NCBI GenBank assembly: GCA_051877575.1 | Contig: JBJEJA010000010.1 | Coordinates: 66,680 to 130,679 of the forward strand | Length of the DNA stretch: 64,000 bases | Direction of reading: 5' to 3' | From: UBA2882 sp051877575 | Lineage (GTDB): Bacteria > Bacillota > Clostridia > Lachnospirales > Lachnospiraceae | Part shown: positions 1-8,261 of the stretch, in pieces | How positions within the stretch are numbered: position 1 is the first letter of the stretch | Layout of the letters: every line of letters begins with the position of its first letter | Program-made: the position numbers and the translations under genes | Notes under the pieces: generated by a model | Databases searched by the model: none | The model's input: the letters and a program-made list of their open reading frames with translations, nothing else | Told to the model about the DNA's origin: nothing

Positions 1-227
1 GAGGAGTTTGCATCGGAAAATCCGATCACACTTCCTCCCAGATTGATCATGGCCGATTCAAAGCTCAAACGGGTTCTGGTACTGGGCTCATAAAAGCAGG
101 TGGCAAGCTTTTTACCTTTGCACTTCTCGGCATATTTTTCGGGGTTCTTTTCAATATCGTTTGCCAGGTCAAACAGGTTGTCCAGTTCTTCCACCGAAAA
201 ATCCAGTGGATTCATCAAATGTCTCAT
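1..227 (-). CDS. pyrB: Aspartate carbamoyltransferase catalytic subunit, 5' part only
   Basis: Catalyses carbamoyl phosphate plus aspartate to carbamoyl aspartate, the committed step of pyrimidine synthesis, in the cytoplasm. Only the first 75 codons lie in the window; the gene runs off the left edge. The visible part contains the carbamoyl-phosphate binding motif STRTRLSFE preceded by FYEP, which identifies the aspartate/ornithine carbamoyltransferase fold. The spacing and the sequence after it (SAMINLGGSVIGF) favour PyrB over ArgF. The start is the ATG at 225-227, with an AGAGAGG ribosome binding site about ten bases upstream. A hairpin at 267-296 separates it from the upstream nitroreductase gene, so it is probably transcribed separately or attenuated there. 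Confident in family; the rest of the enzyme cannot be seen. Confidence 0.92.
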   Translation of the reverse strand, partial: MRHLMNPLDFSVEELDNLFDLANDIEKNPEKYAEKCKGKKLATCFYEPSTRTRLSFESAMINLGGSVIGFSDANS

Positions 228-266
228 GAATGATAGACCTCTCTTTCTAAGGAAATTATCAAAATA

Positions 267-296
267 AAATCGAAGAGAAGTGAATCTCTTCGATTT
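267..296 (-). terminator. Hairpin terminator after the nitroreductase gene
   Basis: A 12-bp stem (AAATCGAAGAGA paired with TCTCTTCGATTT) with a 6-nt loop, followed on the minus strand by a T-rich run. It lies between the nitroreductase stop and pyrB, so it should end nitroreductase transcription. The almost symmetric A/T flanks mean it could also act on the plus strand. An attenuator role for pyrB is possible but not shown. Confidence 0.75.
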
Positions 297-301
297 ATTT
301 T

Positions 302-844
302 TTAACTTAAAAATGAAATTAATTCATCAACCGGTTTTCTTCGTGGAGCAACCGGCTCTTCATCGGGATATCCGATGGGAATCAAAGCAACCAATTCTCT
401 GTCATCGGGAATCTGAAGTAGATCCGTAATAACGGCTCTGTCAAAAATTCCCATGATCACGGTGCCGAGACCGGCTTCGTGGGCTGCCAGACAAAATGTC
501 TGGGAAGCAACACCGGCATCATACATCTGCCATCCGTCTCCTCTGTCGGTTGTAAAAGAACCGTCCCTCTCATAACCGGATCTGCCTTTGATGACTGTTA
601 CGGCTATCAGCATCGGAGCATTCTTGATAATGCTGCCGTTGTTGGGAAACATCTGTGTTCCTTCTTCGGCTATTTTATCCTTTAAGGCACCTTCCACAGC
701 GACATATCTCGTAATCTGTGTATGCTTCCAGCTTGGTGCATAAGAAGCGGTTTCTATGATTTGTTTCAACAATTCGTGGTCGACGGCATCCGGTTTGAAT
801 TTACGGATACTGCGACGCCCCAAAATACATTCTTTTGCTGTCAT
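302..844 (-). CDS. Nitroreductase family protein (FMN-dependent)
   Basis: A 180-residue protein of the nitroreductase fold, normally an FMN-dependent NAD(P)H oxidoreductase of unknown physiological substrate. The N-terminal motif RRSIRKF is the hallmark phosphate-binding start of the family. The later AAHEAGLGTVIMGIF and IPIGYPDEEP segments match the family's flavin-binding C-terminal half. Length is typical for the short single-domain subgroup. An in-frame ATG lies 24 bases upstream (868), but the GGGAGG ribosome binding site at 853-858 fits the ATG at 844, so I chose that. It is monocistronic, with a strong promoter containing a palindrome just upstream and a hairpin terminator downstream. 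The substrate cannot be inferred from sequence. Confidence 0.9.
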   Translation of the reverse strand: MTAKECILGRRSIRKFKPDAVDHELLKQIIETASYAPSWKHTQITRYVAVEGALKDKIAEEGTQMFPNNGSIIKNAPMLIAVTVIKGRSGYERDGSFTTDRGDGWQMYDAGVASQTFCLAAHEAGLGTVIMGIFDRAVITDLLQIPDDRELVALIPIGYPDEEPVAPRRKPVDELISFLS

Positions 845-877
845 GAAAATACCTCCCTTTGTGCTCATATTTTTACT

Positions 878-906
878 ATCATACCATATGTGGTAACAGC
901 TTTCAA
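878..906 (-). promoter_or_regulatory. Sigma-A-type promoter of the nitroreductase gene with internal palindrome
   Basis: On the minus strand TTGAAA (-35) and TATGAT (-10) are separated by exactly 17 bases. The spacer carries an inverted repeat, TACCA-N4-TGGTA at 882-895, placed where a repressor would block RNA polymerase. The promoter call is strong; the operator role is inference. Confidence 0.7.
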
Positions 907-1036
907 TAATTAAAATTTTATAAAAAAGTTTATCAATTCAAAAAATGCTCAGCGGATTGGTAGAAAAATCTTCCGCTTCCTCATAATTGTGGTATACTGA
1001 TAAGAGACAATACCAACAGATACGGAGGATGTTCAG

Positions 1037-1411
1037 ATGGAATTTACGGAAAGAAAGAGAATCTTATTTTTTGGTCTGCCATGGACTTTTACCAAATATA
1101 CGGTAGGAGAAGAAGTGATCAATATCAAGGCTGGATTGTTGAAGACCATAGAGGACGACTGTTATATGTATAAGGTAACGGATGTAAAACTGGAAACCTC
1201 TTTGATGGAGCGTATTTTTAAACTGGGAACGGTGGTATGCTATACAGGGGATACGACACATCAGGTGTTAAAGTTGGTACATATCAAAAATTCCCGTGCC
1301 GTCAAGGATTTTATCCTGGAGCAGTCGGAGAAACAGAGAATGAAACGCAGAACCTTAAATACACAGAGCCTGAATTCTGCGGCAATAGATGATCTGGACG
1401 ATGATATTTAA
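1037..1411 (+). CDS. Small bacterial PH-domain-like protein
   Basis: A 124-residue protein without a signal peptide. The pattern TKYTVGEEVINIKAGLLKTIEDDCYMYKVTDVKLETSLMER resembles the bacterial PH (YdbT/YdbS-type) fold, where a beta-strand core ending in xxDIxxV/Ixxx precedes the final helix (SRAVKDFILEQSEKQRMKRR). The tail is acidic. The function of such stand-alone bPH proteins is not established; they probably mediate protein or membrane contacts. The ATG is preceded by GGAGG with good spacing. It is isolated: a divergent nitroreductase lies upstream and a hairpin downstream. Family assignment comes from pattern recognition only. Confidence 0.6.
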   Translation: MEFTERKRILFFGLPWTFTKYTVGEEVINIKAGLLKTIEDDCYMYKVTDVKLETSLMERIFKLGTVVCYTGDTTHQVLKLVHIKNSRAVKDFILEQSEKQRMKRRTLNTQSLNSAAIDDLDDDI

Positions 1412-1420
1412 AAAGTAAAC

Positions 1421-1458
1421 GAAGAGGCTGCCGCATTGTATCATGCAGCAGCCTCTTC
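1421..1458 (+). terminator. Hairpin after the PH-like gene
   Basis: An 11-bp perfect GC-rich stem (GAAGAGGCTGC with GCAGCCTCTTC) begins 9 bases after the stop codon. The U-tract is weak (AAAGTTT). Plausible terminator of the short plus-strand gene. Confidence 0.6.
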
Positions 1459-1525
1459 AAAGTTTAGGGGAGGATATATGAATACATCATCACAAAATAA
1501 TTTGTGACGAGGTATCGCAAGGTAA

Positions 1526-1912
1526 TCAGTGCCGGTGATTCAGGATATATTCATATAGAAGTCCTGTACCGAACCAGTATGGGGCGTAGTCGATCCGGAT
1601 TACGCCGTCGATATTATAAGGGGAACTTTCGTAGTCCCATGGGCATAACTTTCTTTTTTTTAAAGCCCGGCCGGTTATAAATTCCGCAATAAAAATGCAG
1701 ACGGTATAAAATAACCCGCGAAGTGCCATGGGCCATTTCCTGATCAGTTTGTAGACCGGCTTTAAGAAAGCTGCCATACCATATATGGGAAACATCCATA
1801 AAGAAGTATTTCCTTTTAACTTGAAATCTTTATTTTTCAGGCCGTTACAGGCGGTAAACAGGATTTCCAGACACCATCCTACAAGGCCGCAGGTAAAAAA
1901 ATTTTTGATCAT
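1526..1912 (-). CDS. Putative membrane protein, ABC-transporter type IV permease-like family
   Basis: A small integral membrane protein of about 128 residues from the ATG at 1912, or 143 from the ATG at 1957. It has hydrophobic segments near the N terminus (FFTCGLVGWCLEILFTA) and in the middle (FLKPVY, LRGLFYTVCIFIAEFITG). The motifs GWCLEI, FPIYGMAA, ITGRALKK, PWDYE and NIDGVIRIDYAPYWFGTGLLYEY are typical of a small membrane family often labelled putative ABC-transporter type IV. The biochemical role is unknown. I prefer 1912 because the upstream ATG lacks a ribosome binding site and would leave only 20 bases to the divergent folC gene. The spacing of the G-rich stretch before 1912 is long, so the start remains uncertain. 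Confidence 0.65.
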   Translation of the reverse strand: MIKNFFTCGLVGWCLEILFTACNGLKNKDFKLKGNTSLWMFPIYGMAAFLKPVYKLIRKWPMALRGLFYTVCIFIAEFITGRALKKRKLCPWDYESSPYNIDGVIRIDYAPYWFGTGLLYEYILNHRH

Positions 1913-1977
1913 AGCTAAAGTATGTCCCCCAAAAAAATTTTTATTCACAGATATCATGAAAAAAGAGGCAATCGAAA

Positions 1978-3294
1978 ATGACGGAAAAAGAAACCTATGA
2001 ATATATACAGAGTCTGCAGTCTCTGGGCAGTCACCTGGGACTGGAGAGCGTGACGGAGCTCTGCAGGCGGCTGGGCAATCCCCAGGATGAACTGCAGTTT
2101 ATTCATATCGCAGGAACCAACGGCAAGGGAAGCATCCTTGCCATGATATCGGAAACGCTGGCAGCCTGTGGTTATAAAACGGGACGCTACATTTCACCGA
2201 CCGTTGTCGATTACAGGGAAAGATTTCAGATCAACGGGCGTATGATTTCCAAAAAGTCCCTGTGCGGGTATGTGGAGCGGATAAAAGCCGTATGCGATGC
2301 CATGGAGGAAGAAGGACTGCCGCATCCGACACCGTTTGAATTTGAAACGGCGCTGGGCTTTTTGTATTTTAAAGAAAAGCACTGTGATATCGTTGTGCTG
2401 GAGACCGGCATGGGAGGAACCACGGATGCAACCAATATCATCACGACGACCCTGATCGCAGTGCTTGCTTCCGTCAGTATGGATCATATGCAGTTTCTGG
2501 GAAACACATTGACGGAAATTGCAGGTGTAAAGGCGGGAATTATCAAAGAAGGGATTCAGGTCGTGAGTACATGGCAGGAACCGGAAGCTGAGGCAGTGTT
2601 CCGAAAGACATGCCGGGAAAAAGGTGCTGTACTGCATCCGGCGGATCGGGAAAAGGCGAAGCTGACGGGAGCAACGGAGCGTGGACTGCGGTTTTCTTAT
2701 AAAGGGCATACCGGAATGAAGCTTTCGCTCAGGGGCACTTATCAGCTGGCAAATGCCGCAGCCGCACTGGAAGTATTGGACTGTCTGAGAGAAAAATTCG
2801 GTTATCATCTGCCGGAAGAGAAGATAAAAACGGCATTTGCGGAGATTGTCTGGCCCGGAAGATTTGAAAAAATTGCAAAGAAGCCGGATTTTTATATAGA
2901 CGGTGCCCACAACGAAGCCGCGGCGAAATCTCTTGCGGAGACCGTTCGTTTTTATTTTACAAATAGGAAAATAATTTATATAATGGGAGTATTAAAGGAT
3001 AAGGAATATGACAAGATCATTCAGGTAACCTATCCTTTGGCGGACAGTATCATTACCGTGAAGACACCTCACAACGAACGGGCCATGGATGCCTATGAGC
3101 TGGCACAGGCCGTGGCAGTTTACCACAGGAAGGTGACTGTGGCAGACAGTCTGGAGGAAGCGGTTGAGATGGCGTATCTTATGGCGGGCGATGATGCGGT
3201 CATCATTGCATTTGGTTCCCTCTCTTATCTGGGAGAGCTGACAGCAATTGTAAAAGACGGAAAATGGACGAGGAGAGACTCCCATGGTAAATAA
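1978..3294 (+). CDS. folC: Bifunctional folylpolyglutamate synthase/dihydrofolate synthase
   Basis: ATP-dependent ligase that adds glutamate to dihydropteroate and then extends the polyglutamate tail of folates in the cytoplasm. The 438-residue length is normal. The P-loop GTNGKGS is at residues 46-52, followed by the Mur-ligase-family motifs TGMGGTTDATN and SMDHMQFLG. The C-terminal domain carries YIDGAHNEAAA (the usual DGAHN motif) and ends in a typical AFGSLSYLGE. The ATG is preceded by AGAGG. It is the first gene of the folate cluster and overlaps folE by 11 bases, which suggests translational coupling. Identification is secure. Confidence 0.97.
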   Translation: MTEKETYEYIQSLQSLGSHLGLESVTELCRRLGNPQDELQFIHIAGTNGKGSILAMISETLAACGYKTGRYISPTVVDYRERFQINGRMISKKSLCGYVERIKAVCDAMEEEGLPHPTPFEFETALGFLYFKEKHCDIVVLETGMGGTTDATNIITTTLIAVLASVSMDHMQFLGNTLTEIAGVKAGIIKEGIQVVSTWQEPEAEAVFRKTCREKGAVLHPADREKAKLTGATERGLRFSYKGHTGMKLSLRGTYQLANAAAALEVLDCLREKFGYHLPEEKIKTAFAEIVWPGRFEKIAKKPDFYIDGAHNEAAAKSLAETVRFYFTNRKIIYIMGVLKDKEYDKIIQVTYPLADSIITVKTPHNERAMDAYELAQAVAVYHRKVTVADSLEEAVEMAYLMAGDDAVIIAFGSLSYLGELTAIVKDGKWTRRDSHGK

Positions 3295-3844
3295 AGAAAA
3301 GATTAAAGAGGCGGTTACCCTGCTGCTGGAGGGAATCGGCGAGGATGTAAACAGAGAGGGGTTAAAAGATACCCCGGACCGGATTGCGCGGATGTATGAA
3401 GAAATTTTTGCGGGGATGGATCAGAAAAGCAGCGAGCATCTGGCAAAAACCTTTCATGCGGAAAATAATGAAATTGTATTGGAAAAAGATATTGTGTTTT
3501 ATTCCATGTGCGAACATCACCTGATGCCTTTTTACGGCAAGGCCCATGTGGCATATATTCCCGACGGCAAGGTGGTGGGGCTCAGTAAAATCGCAAGAAC
3601 CGTGGAGGTCTATGCCAGAAGGCTTCAGATACAGGAGCAGATGGGAGCACAGATTGCGGATGCCCTAATGAATGAACTGGGTGCCAAAGGTGCGATGGTC
3701 ATGATCGAAGCGGAGCATATGTGCATGACCATGCGCGGAGTCAAAAAGCCCGGCAGTAAAACCGTGACCATTGTGACAAGAGGTGCCTTTGCGGAAGATG
3801 AAAAGCTGCAGAACAGTTTTTATCATATGCTGCAGGCAAGGTAA
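3284..3844 (+). CDS. folE: GTP cyclohydrolase I
   Basis: Converts GTP to 7,8-dihydroneopterin triphosphate, the first step of pterin and folate synthesis. The 186-residue length fits the type I enzyme. Zinc ligands are visible as Cys76 and His79 in CEHHLMPF and Cys147 in MCMTMRG; KKPGSKTVTIVTRGAF forms the conserved C-terminal core. The start overlaps the end of folC and the gene sits directly before an HD-domain hydrolase gene and folP. No dedicated Nudix dihydroneopterin-triphosphatase gene is present in the cluster, which matters for the next gene. Identification is secure. Confidence 0.97.
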   Translation: MVNKEKIKEAVTLLLEGIGEDVNREGLKDTPDRIARMYEEIFAGMDQKSSEHLAKTFHAENNEIVLEKDIVFYSMCEHHLMPFYGKAHVAYIPDGKVVGLSKIARTVEVYARRLQIQEQMGAQIADALMNELGAKGAMVMIEAEHMCMTMRGVKKPGSKTVTIVTRGAFAEDEKLQNSFYHMLQAR

Positions 3845-3874
3845 GAAAGATAACGGGTTGCAGAGGTCGGAAGG

Positions 3875-4384
3875 ATGAACGGACAGAAGAGTAAGAGCAT
3901 GAAACGGGTGCAGAAGATTTTACAGCATCCTCTTTATAAAAAATACGTGCAAAGAATTGCGGAATGTGAGAAGGAACGGGAATTCTGCGGACATGATATG
4001 GTGCATTTTCTGGATGTGGCACGGATTGCCATGCTGTTAAATCTGGAAGAAAATAAAAAGCCCATCCGTAAGGACTGGATCTACGGAGCGGCGCTGCTGC
4101 ATGATATCGGCAGATTTGTGCAGTATGCGGACGGAACGGATCATGCCAAAGCGTCGGCGGAACTGGCACCGGAGATTTTAAGAGACTGCGGATATTCCCG
4201 GGAAGAAACGGAAATCATTACAGAAGCCATTGCCAACCACCGCAATAAGAAAATCAAGGATGGTTCGGATTTAAAAGGAATTTTGTATCGTGCGGACAAG
4301 GCCAGCAGACCATGCTACGGTTGCCTGATGGAGCCGGCCTGTGACTGGAAACGCAAAAAGAAAAATATGACATTGGAGATATAG
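3875..4384 (+). CDS. HD-domain phosphohydrolase in the folate operon
   Basis: A 169-residue cytoplasmic protein of the HD metal-dependent phosphohydrolase superfamily. Visible signature residues are His44 (MVHFLDVAR), His76-Asp77 (LLHDIGR), His90 and Asp141 (LYRADKASR), the full H...HD...D metal-binding set, so it should be catalytically competent. After the last Asp there is an unusual cysteine cluster, C147-x2-C150-x5-C156 in PCYGCLMEPACDW, which could bind metal. It lies between folE and folP with 2 bases to folP, so it is co-transcribed with folate genes. A role in dephosphorylating dihydroneopterin triphosphate is an attractive inference because that step lacks another candidate here, but nothing in the sequence proves the substrate. 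Confidence 0.85.
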   Translation: MNGQKSKSMKRVQKILQHPLYKKYVQRIAECEKEREFCGHDMVHFLDVARIAMLLNLEENKKPIRKDWIYGAALLHDIGRFVQYADGTDHAKASAELAPEILRDCGYSREETEIITEAIANHRNKKIKDGSDLKGILYRADKASRPCYGCLMEPACDWKRKKKNMTLEI

Positions 4385-4386
4385 GC

Positions 4387-5196
4387 ATGAAAATAGGAAA
4401 TAAGGAATTTGATACTGCTCATCATACGTATGTGATGGGGATCTTAAATGTGACACCGGATTCCTTCTCGGACGGCGGGAAATGGAATGAGTTGGATGCG
4501 GCTCTTTTTCATACGGAAGAGATGATCAAAGACGGAGCTTCGCTTATTGACATCGGTGGGGAATCTACCAGGCCGGGATACACGATCCTGCCCGACGAAA
4601 AAGAGATTGAGAGGGTTGTTCCCGTTATCCGTGCAGTGAAAGAACGGTTTGATATTCCGGTTTCTTTGGATACTTATAAAAGCGGCGTGGCTTTGGCCGG
4701 GCTGGAAGCCGGTGCGGATATGATCAACGACATCTGGGGGCTGAAATATGATCCGGCACTTGCGGGGGTCATTGCCAAAGCGGGTGTGCCCTGCTGTCTG
4801 ATGCACAACCGGAAAGCACCCGATTACCGGGATTATATCACAGATCTGCTGACCGATCTGGAAGAGACGCTGGAAATTGCACAGAAGGCAGGAATTCCAT
4901 ATGAAAGGATCTGTCTGGATCCGGGCGTCGGTTTCGGAAAAACATATGAAAATAATCTGGAGATCATCAACAGGCTGGATGCGCTGCATACTTTCGGACT
5001 GCCGATTTTGCTTGGGACATCCCGCAAATCGGTTATCGGTCTGACTCTGGATCTGCCGTCGGATCAGCGGCTGGAGGGAACTCTGGCGACCACCGTGATC
5101 GGTGTCATGAAAGGGGCGGCATTCGTGAGAGTACACGATGTGAAGGAAAATGTACGTGCAATCCGGATGACGGAAGCAATTAAAAATGCAGGATAA
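4387..5196 (+). CDS. folP: Dihydropteroate synthase
   Basis: Condenses 6-hydroxymethyl-dihydropterin pyrophosphate with p-aminobenzoate to make dihydropteroate; the sulfonamide target. At 269 residues it is the usual length for the TIM-barrel enzyme. Both signatures are present: MGILNVTPDSFSDGG near residues 17-31 and DIGGESTRPG near residues 55-64. The pterin-binding GTSRKSVIG motif and the C-terminal RVHDV motif follow later. It starts 2 bases after the HD-domain gene and is followed by the folB-folK fusion 30 bases on. Identification is secure. Confidence 0.97.
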   Translation: MKIGNKEFDTAHHTYVMGILNVTPDSFSDGGKWNELDAALFHTEEMIKDGASLIDIGGESTRPGYTILPDEKEIERVVPVIRAVKERFDIPVSLDTYKSGVALAGLEAGADMINDIWGLKYDPALAGVIAKAGVPCCLMHNRKAPDYRDYITDLLTDLEETLEIAQKAGIPYERICLDPGVGFGKTYENNLEIINRLDALHTFGLPILLGTSRKSVIGLTLDLPSDQRLEGTLATTVIGVMKGAAFVRVHDVKENVRAIRMTEAIKNAG

Positions 5197-5226
5197 ACTG
5201 TAATACAAAAGAAGGGAGTGGGCAGT

Positions 5227-6048
5227 ATGGACAAAATTCAAATTAAAGGCTTAAAGGTATTTGCACATCACGGAGTTTATCCGGAGGAGTCTGCTCAGGG
5301 GCAGGACTTTTTTGTCAATGTGTGTCTGGATGTGGATACCAGACCGGCGGGACTAAGGGATGATCTGGGTCAGTCGGTAGACTACGGGGAATTGTGTATG
5401 TTTATTGATCGGTATATGAAGAAACATACCTATAAGCTGTTGGAATCCGTTACAGAGAATCTGGCGAGGGAAATACTGCTGCGTTATCCCAAAGTGTATG
5501 CGGCAGAAGTTAGCGTAAGCAAACCGCATGCGCCGATACCGCTTCCTTTTGAAGATGTTTCCGTTACGGTAAAGCGGTCCTGGCATGAAGCCTATATCGG
5601 TTTCGGCTCCAATCTGGGAGACCGGGAGGAATATATCAGGAAGGGTCTGGAAACTTTGGAGCATGAGAGCGATGTGTTTCTGTTGCGTACTTCTACCATC
5701 ATAGAGACCGAACCTTACGGCGGTGTGGAAATGGATCCGGTGTTAAACGGTGTGGCAAAGATCAGGACTCTGTTAACGCCCTATGAGTTGTTGGAATTGT
5801 GCAACCGGATAGAAGCGCAGGCAGGAAGAAAACGCGATGTTCATTGGGGACCGCGGACGTTGGATTTTGACATTCTGTTTTATGATAAAATGGTTTTGGA
5901 GGATGAATATCTGACCATTCCTCATATGGATATGAAAAACCGGGATTTCGTGCTGGAACCCATGGCGGAAATTGCACCGGGCTATGTGCATCCTGTATAT
6001 CAAAAAACGATGGCGGATCTGTTAAAAGAATTAAAGGAAAGAAAGTAA
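5227..6048 (+). CDS. folBK: Fused dihydroneopterin aldolase / HPPK
   Basis: Two folate enzymes in one 273-residue chain. Residues 1 to about 118 are dihydroneopterin aldolase (FolB: IQIKGLKVFAHHGVYPEE, then the LLESVTENLA helix). Residues about 122-273 are 6-hydroxymethyl-dihydropterin pyrophosphokinase (FolK: YIGFGSNLGDRE, then RDVHWGPRTLDFDILFY with the catalytic Asp pair). Together they turn dihydroneopterin into the pyrophosphorylated substrate of FolP. A GTG nine bases upstream is in frame, but GGGAG at 5213-5217 is well spaced for the ATG at 5227, so I start there. The fusion is known in Clostridia. The gene ends 1 base before the next one. Confidence 0.95.
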   Translation: MDKIQIKGLKVFAHHGVYPEESAQGQDFFVNVCLDVDTRPAGLRDDLGQSVDYGELCMFIDRYMKKHTYKLLESVTENLAREILLRYPKVYAAEVSVSKPHAPIPLPFEDVSVTVKRSWHEAYIGFGSNLGDREEYIRKGLETLEHESDVFLLRTSTIIETEPYGGVEMDPVLNGVAKIRTLLTPYELLELCNRIEAQAGRKRDVHWGPRTLDFDILFYDKMVLEDEYLTIPHMDMKNRDFVLEPMAEIAPGYVHPVYQKTMADLLKELKERK

Positions 6049-6049
6049 T

Positions 6050-7090
6050 ATGTCGGATAAGAGTAAAGTGATTATCATATTGTCTGCAATTTTTGTGGTT
6101 CTCGGAGGGCTGTTCTGCTTTCTGACATTCAAGGATTACCTTCATAAGAATCCGGAAGATCTGGTGGGAAATACAGCGGGGAATCTCAACAACGGCGGAT
6201 ATTTCTGTCAGACGGGAGATACGGTATTTTTTGCCAACGGATATGATGACGGCAAACTGTATGCCATGAATGCGGATGAAACGAACATCAGAAAATTGAG
6301 TGAAGTGAAGGTATCCCAGTTAAATGCGGATGATAAATATCTGTATTACTATTTAAGTGATGTGCAGGCACCGTCCGGACTGGGCGGCTTTTCGGTTCCG
6401 ATGCTGGGAATCTACCGCTCCGACCACAAAGGAAAAGGGGCGAAAAGTCTGGAACGGGTATCCTGCGGAGTCGTCAAACTGATTGGCAACACATTATATT
6501 ATCAACAATATACGGATTCAAAACATAAAACACTGCAGGGAATGGATGTCCGGTCCAAGGAAACGGAAACGCTTCTGGACTTCCCGGCAAATCCGGCTTC
6601 CGCCTATGGAACGGCGATTTATTATAACGGTATGGAGGAAGATCACCATCTGTACCGGTATCATACAGAGAGTCGGAGCAATGCAATGCTTTATGAGGGA
6701 AATGTCTGGAATCCCGATGCACAGGGAGATTACATTTATTTTATGAATATTGATGATGATTATAAGCTGTGCAGATATGATATGGGTACGGGAGAGGTGC
6801 AGACGCTGACACGGGACAGAGTGGATCAGTATCTGGTCTGCGGAAGTTATATCTTTTATCAGAAAAATTCGGAAAATGATCCGGCCCTGATGGTGATGTA
6901 TACGGACGGATCGGAACCACGTGTTATTGCAGAGGGCAATTACTCCAATTTGAATGCAACCACAAAATTTATTTATTTTACCGCATTCGGAACCGATATG
7001 CCCGTGTATAAAGTGTCATTGGAAAACAGCAGTTTCCAAATGATGACTTTTGACGGGGCAAAACAGGCTGCCATAGAGAGCAATCAATAA
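6050..7090 (+). CDS. Membrane-anchored DUF5050-type beta-propeller-like protein
   Basis: A 346-residue protein with one N-terminal membrane segment (about residues 6-26, VIIILSAIFVVLGGLFCFLTF) and a large extracytoplasmic part. The exported part is built from repeats of the form xxYFxxxxDxxxLYxMNxDGxxxRxL, the pattern of the DUF5050 / LDL-receptor-like beta-propeller group. Such proteins are common in Lachnospiraceae surfaces, but their ligand is unknown. It begins 1 base after folBK and is followed 25 bases later by pheA, so it may share their transcript by position only. No catalytic motif was seen. Confidence 0.75.
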   Translation: MSDKSKVIIILSAIFVVLGGLFCFLTFKDYLHKNPEDLVGNTAGNLNNGGYFCQTGDTVFFANGYDDGKLYAMNADETNIRKLSEVKVSQLNADDKYLYYYLSDVQAPSGLGGFSVPMLGIYRSDHKGKGAKSLERVSCGVVKLIGNTLYYQQYTDSKHKTLQGMDVRSKETETLLDFPANPASAYGTAIYYNGMEEDHHLYRYHTESRSNAMLYEGNVWNPDAQGDYIYFMNIDDDYKLCRYDMGTGEVQTLTRDRVDQYLVCGSYIFYQKNSENDPALMVMYTDGSEPRVIAEGNYSNLNATTKFIYFTAFGTDMPVYKVSLENSSFQMMTFDGAKQAAIESNQ

Positions 7091-7115
7091 AAAAGGAAAA
7101 GGACGCAGAGATAAG

Positions 7116-8240
7116 ATGGATTTACTGGAACTGAGAAATCAAATTGACGAAATCGATCAACAAATTGTGGAACTGTATGAGAACAGAATGGATATCTGCA
7201 GACAGGTTGCGGAATACAAGATCGAGACGGGGAAAAAAGTTTTTGACAGAGTCAGGGAAGAGGAAAAAATCAGAAAAGTAAAAGCAATGACGACCAGTGA
7301 CTTTAGCAGCCGTGCCGTAGAGGAGCTGTTTGAGCAGATTATGTCCGTCAGCAGGAAATTGCAGTATCAGCTTTTGGCAGAGCACGGAAGCATTGGAAAA
7401 CTGCCCTTCATGGAAGTGGATACTTTACAGGAAGGCAGGGCGAGAGTTGTATTTCAGGGAGCGGAAGGGGCTTATTCCCAGGCCGCCATGGTGCAGTATT
7501 TCGGAGACCGGATCGACAGCTTCCATGTGGATACTTTCCGGGATGCCATGAGCGCCATAGAAGAGGGGAGCGCGGATTTTGCCGTGCTGCCTATTGAAAA
7601 TTCCACTGCCGGTATCGTCAGCGACATTTATGATCTGCTGGTTGAGTTTGAAAATTATATTGTGGGTGAGCAGATTATCAAGATTGAGCATTGTCTTCTG
7701 GGAGTACCGGGCACAAAGATAGAAGATATCAAAACGGTATATTCCCACCCGCAGTCGCTGATGCAGAGCGCAAGGTTCTTAAATGATTATGACTGGAGAC
7801 AGATCAGCATGCAGAACAATGCGTTTGCGGCGCAGAAGGTCATGAAGGACGGGGACAAAACTCAGGCGGCCATTGCCAGTGCTTATGCCGGAGAGATCTA
7901 TGGACTTGAAGTGCTGAAACGGGGCGTGAATCAGTCCGAAAATAATTCCACCCGTTTTATCATCGTGACCAACCAGAGAGTATTTTTAAAGGATGCAAAG
8001 AAAATCAGCATTTGTCTGGAGGTCCCGCACGAGAGCGGCTCTTTGTACCATATGCTTTCGCATTTTATTTACAACAATCTGAATCTTTGCAAGATCGAAA
8101 GCCGCCCGATCGAGGACAGAACGTGGGAATATCGTTTCTTTATCGATTTTGAAGGTAATCTGGCGGACGGAGCGGTAAAAAACGCTTTGCGGGGACTCAG
8201 GGATGAGGCAAGAAATATGAAGATCCTCGGTAATTACTAG
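7116..8240 (+). CDS. pheA: Bifunctional chorismate mutase / prephenate dehydratase
   Basis: Makes phenylpyruvate from chorismate, the entry to phenylalanine. Three regions are visible in 374 residues. Residues 1 to about 90 are an AroQ-type chorismate mutase (LLELRNQIDEIDQQIVELYENRMDICRQVAEYK is its first helix). About 110-285 is prephenate dehydratase (VVFQGAEGAYSQAA at its start, LPIENSTAGIV, then NSTRFIIV near its end). The C-terminal ACT regulatory domain includes SGSLYHMLSHF and NLCKIESRPIEDRTWEYRFFIDFEG, the phenylalanine feedback site in this family. AAGGA precedes the ATG. Identification is secure. Confidence 0.96.
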   Translation: MDLLELRNQIDEIDQQIVELYENRMDICRQVAEYKIETGKKVFDRVREEEKIRKVKAMTTSDFSSRAVEELFEQIMSVSRKLQYQLLAEHGSIGKLPFMEVDTLQEGRARVVFQGAEGAYSQAAMVQYFGDRIDSFHVDTFRDAMSAIEEGSADFAVLPIENSTAGIVSDIYDLLVEFENYIVGEQIIKIEHCLLGVPGTKIEDIKTVYSHPQSLMQSARFLNDYDWRQISMQNNAFAAQKVMKDGDKTQAAIASAYAGEIYGLEVLKRGVNQSENNSTRFIIVTNQRVFLKDAKKISICLEVPHESGSLYHMLSHFIYNNLNLCKIESRPIEDRTWEYRFFIDFEGNLADGAVKNALRGLRDEARNMKILGNY

Positions 8241-8261
8241 AGGGTGAGGAAGGGATGTAAA

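Noticed and set aside
2194..2910. A 238-codon open frame opposite folC
   Set aside because: It is fully inside the well-identified folC gene on the other strand, has no start signal and its protein looks random.
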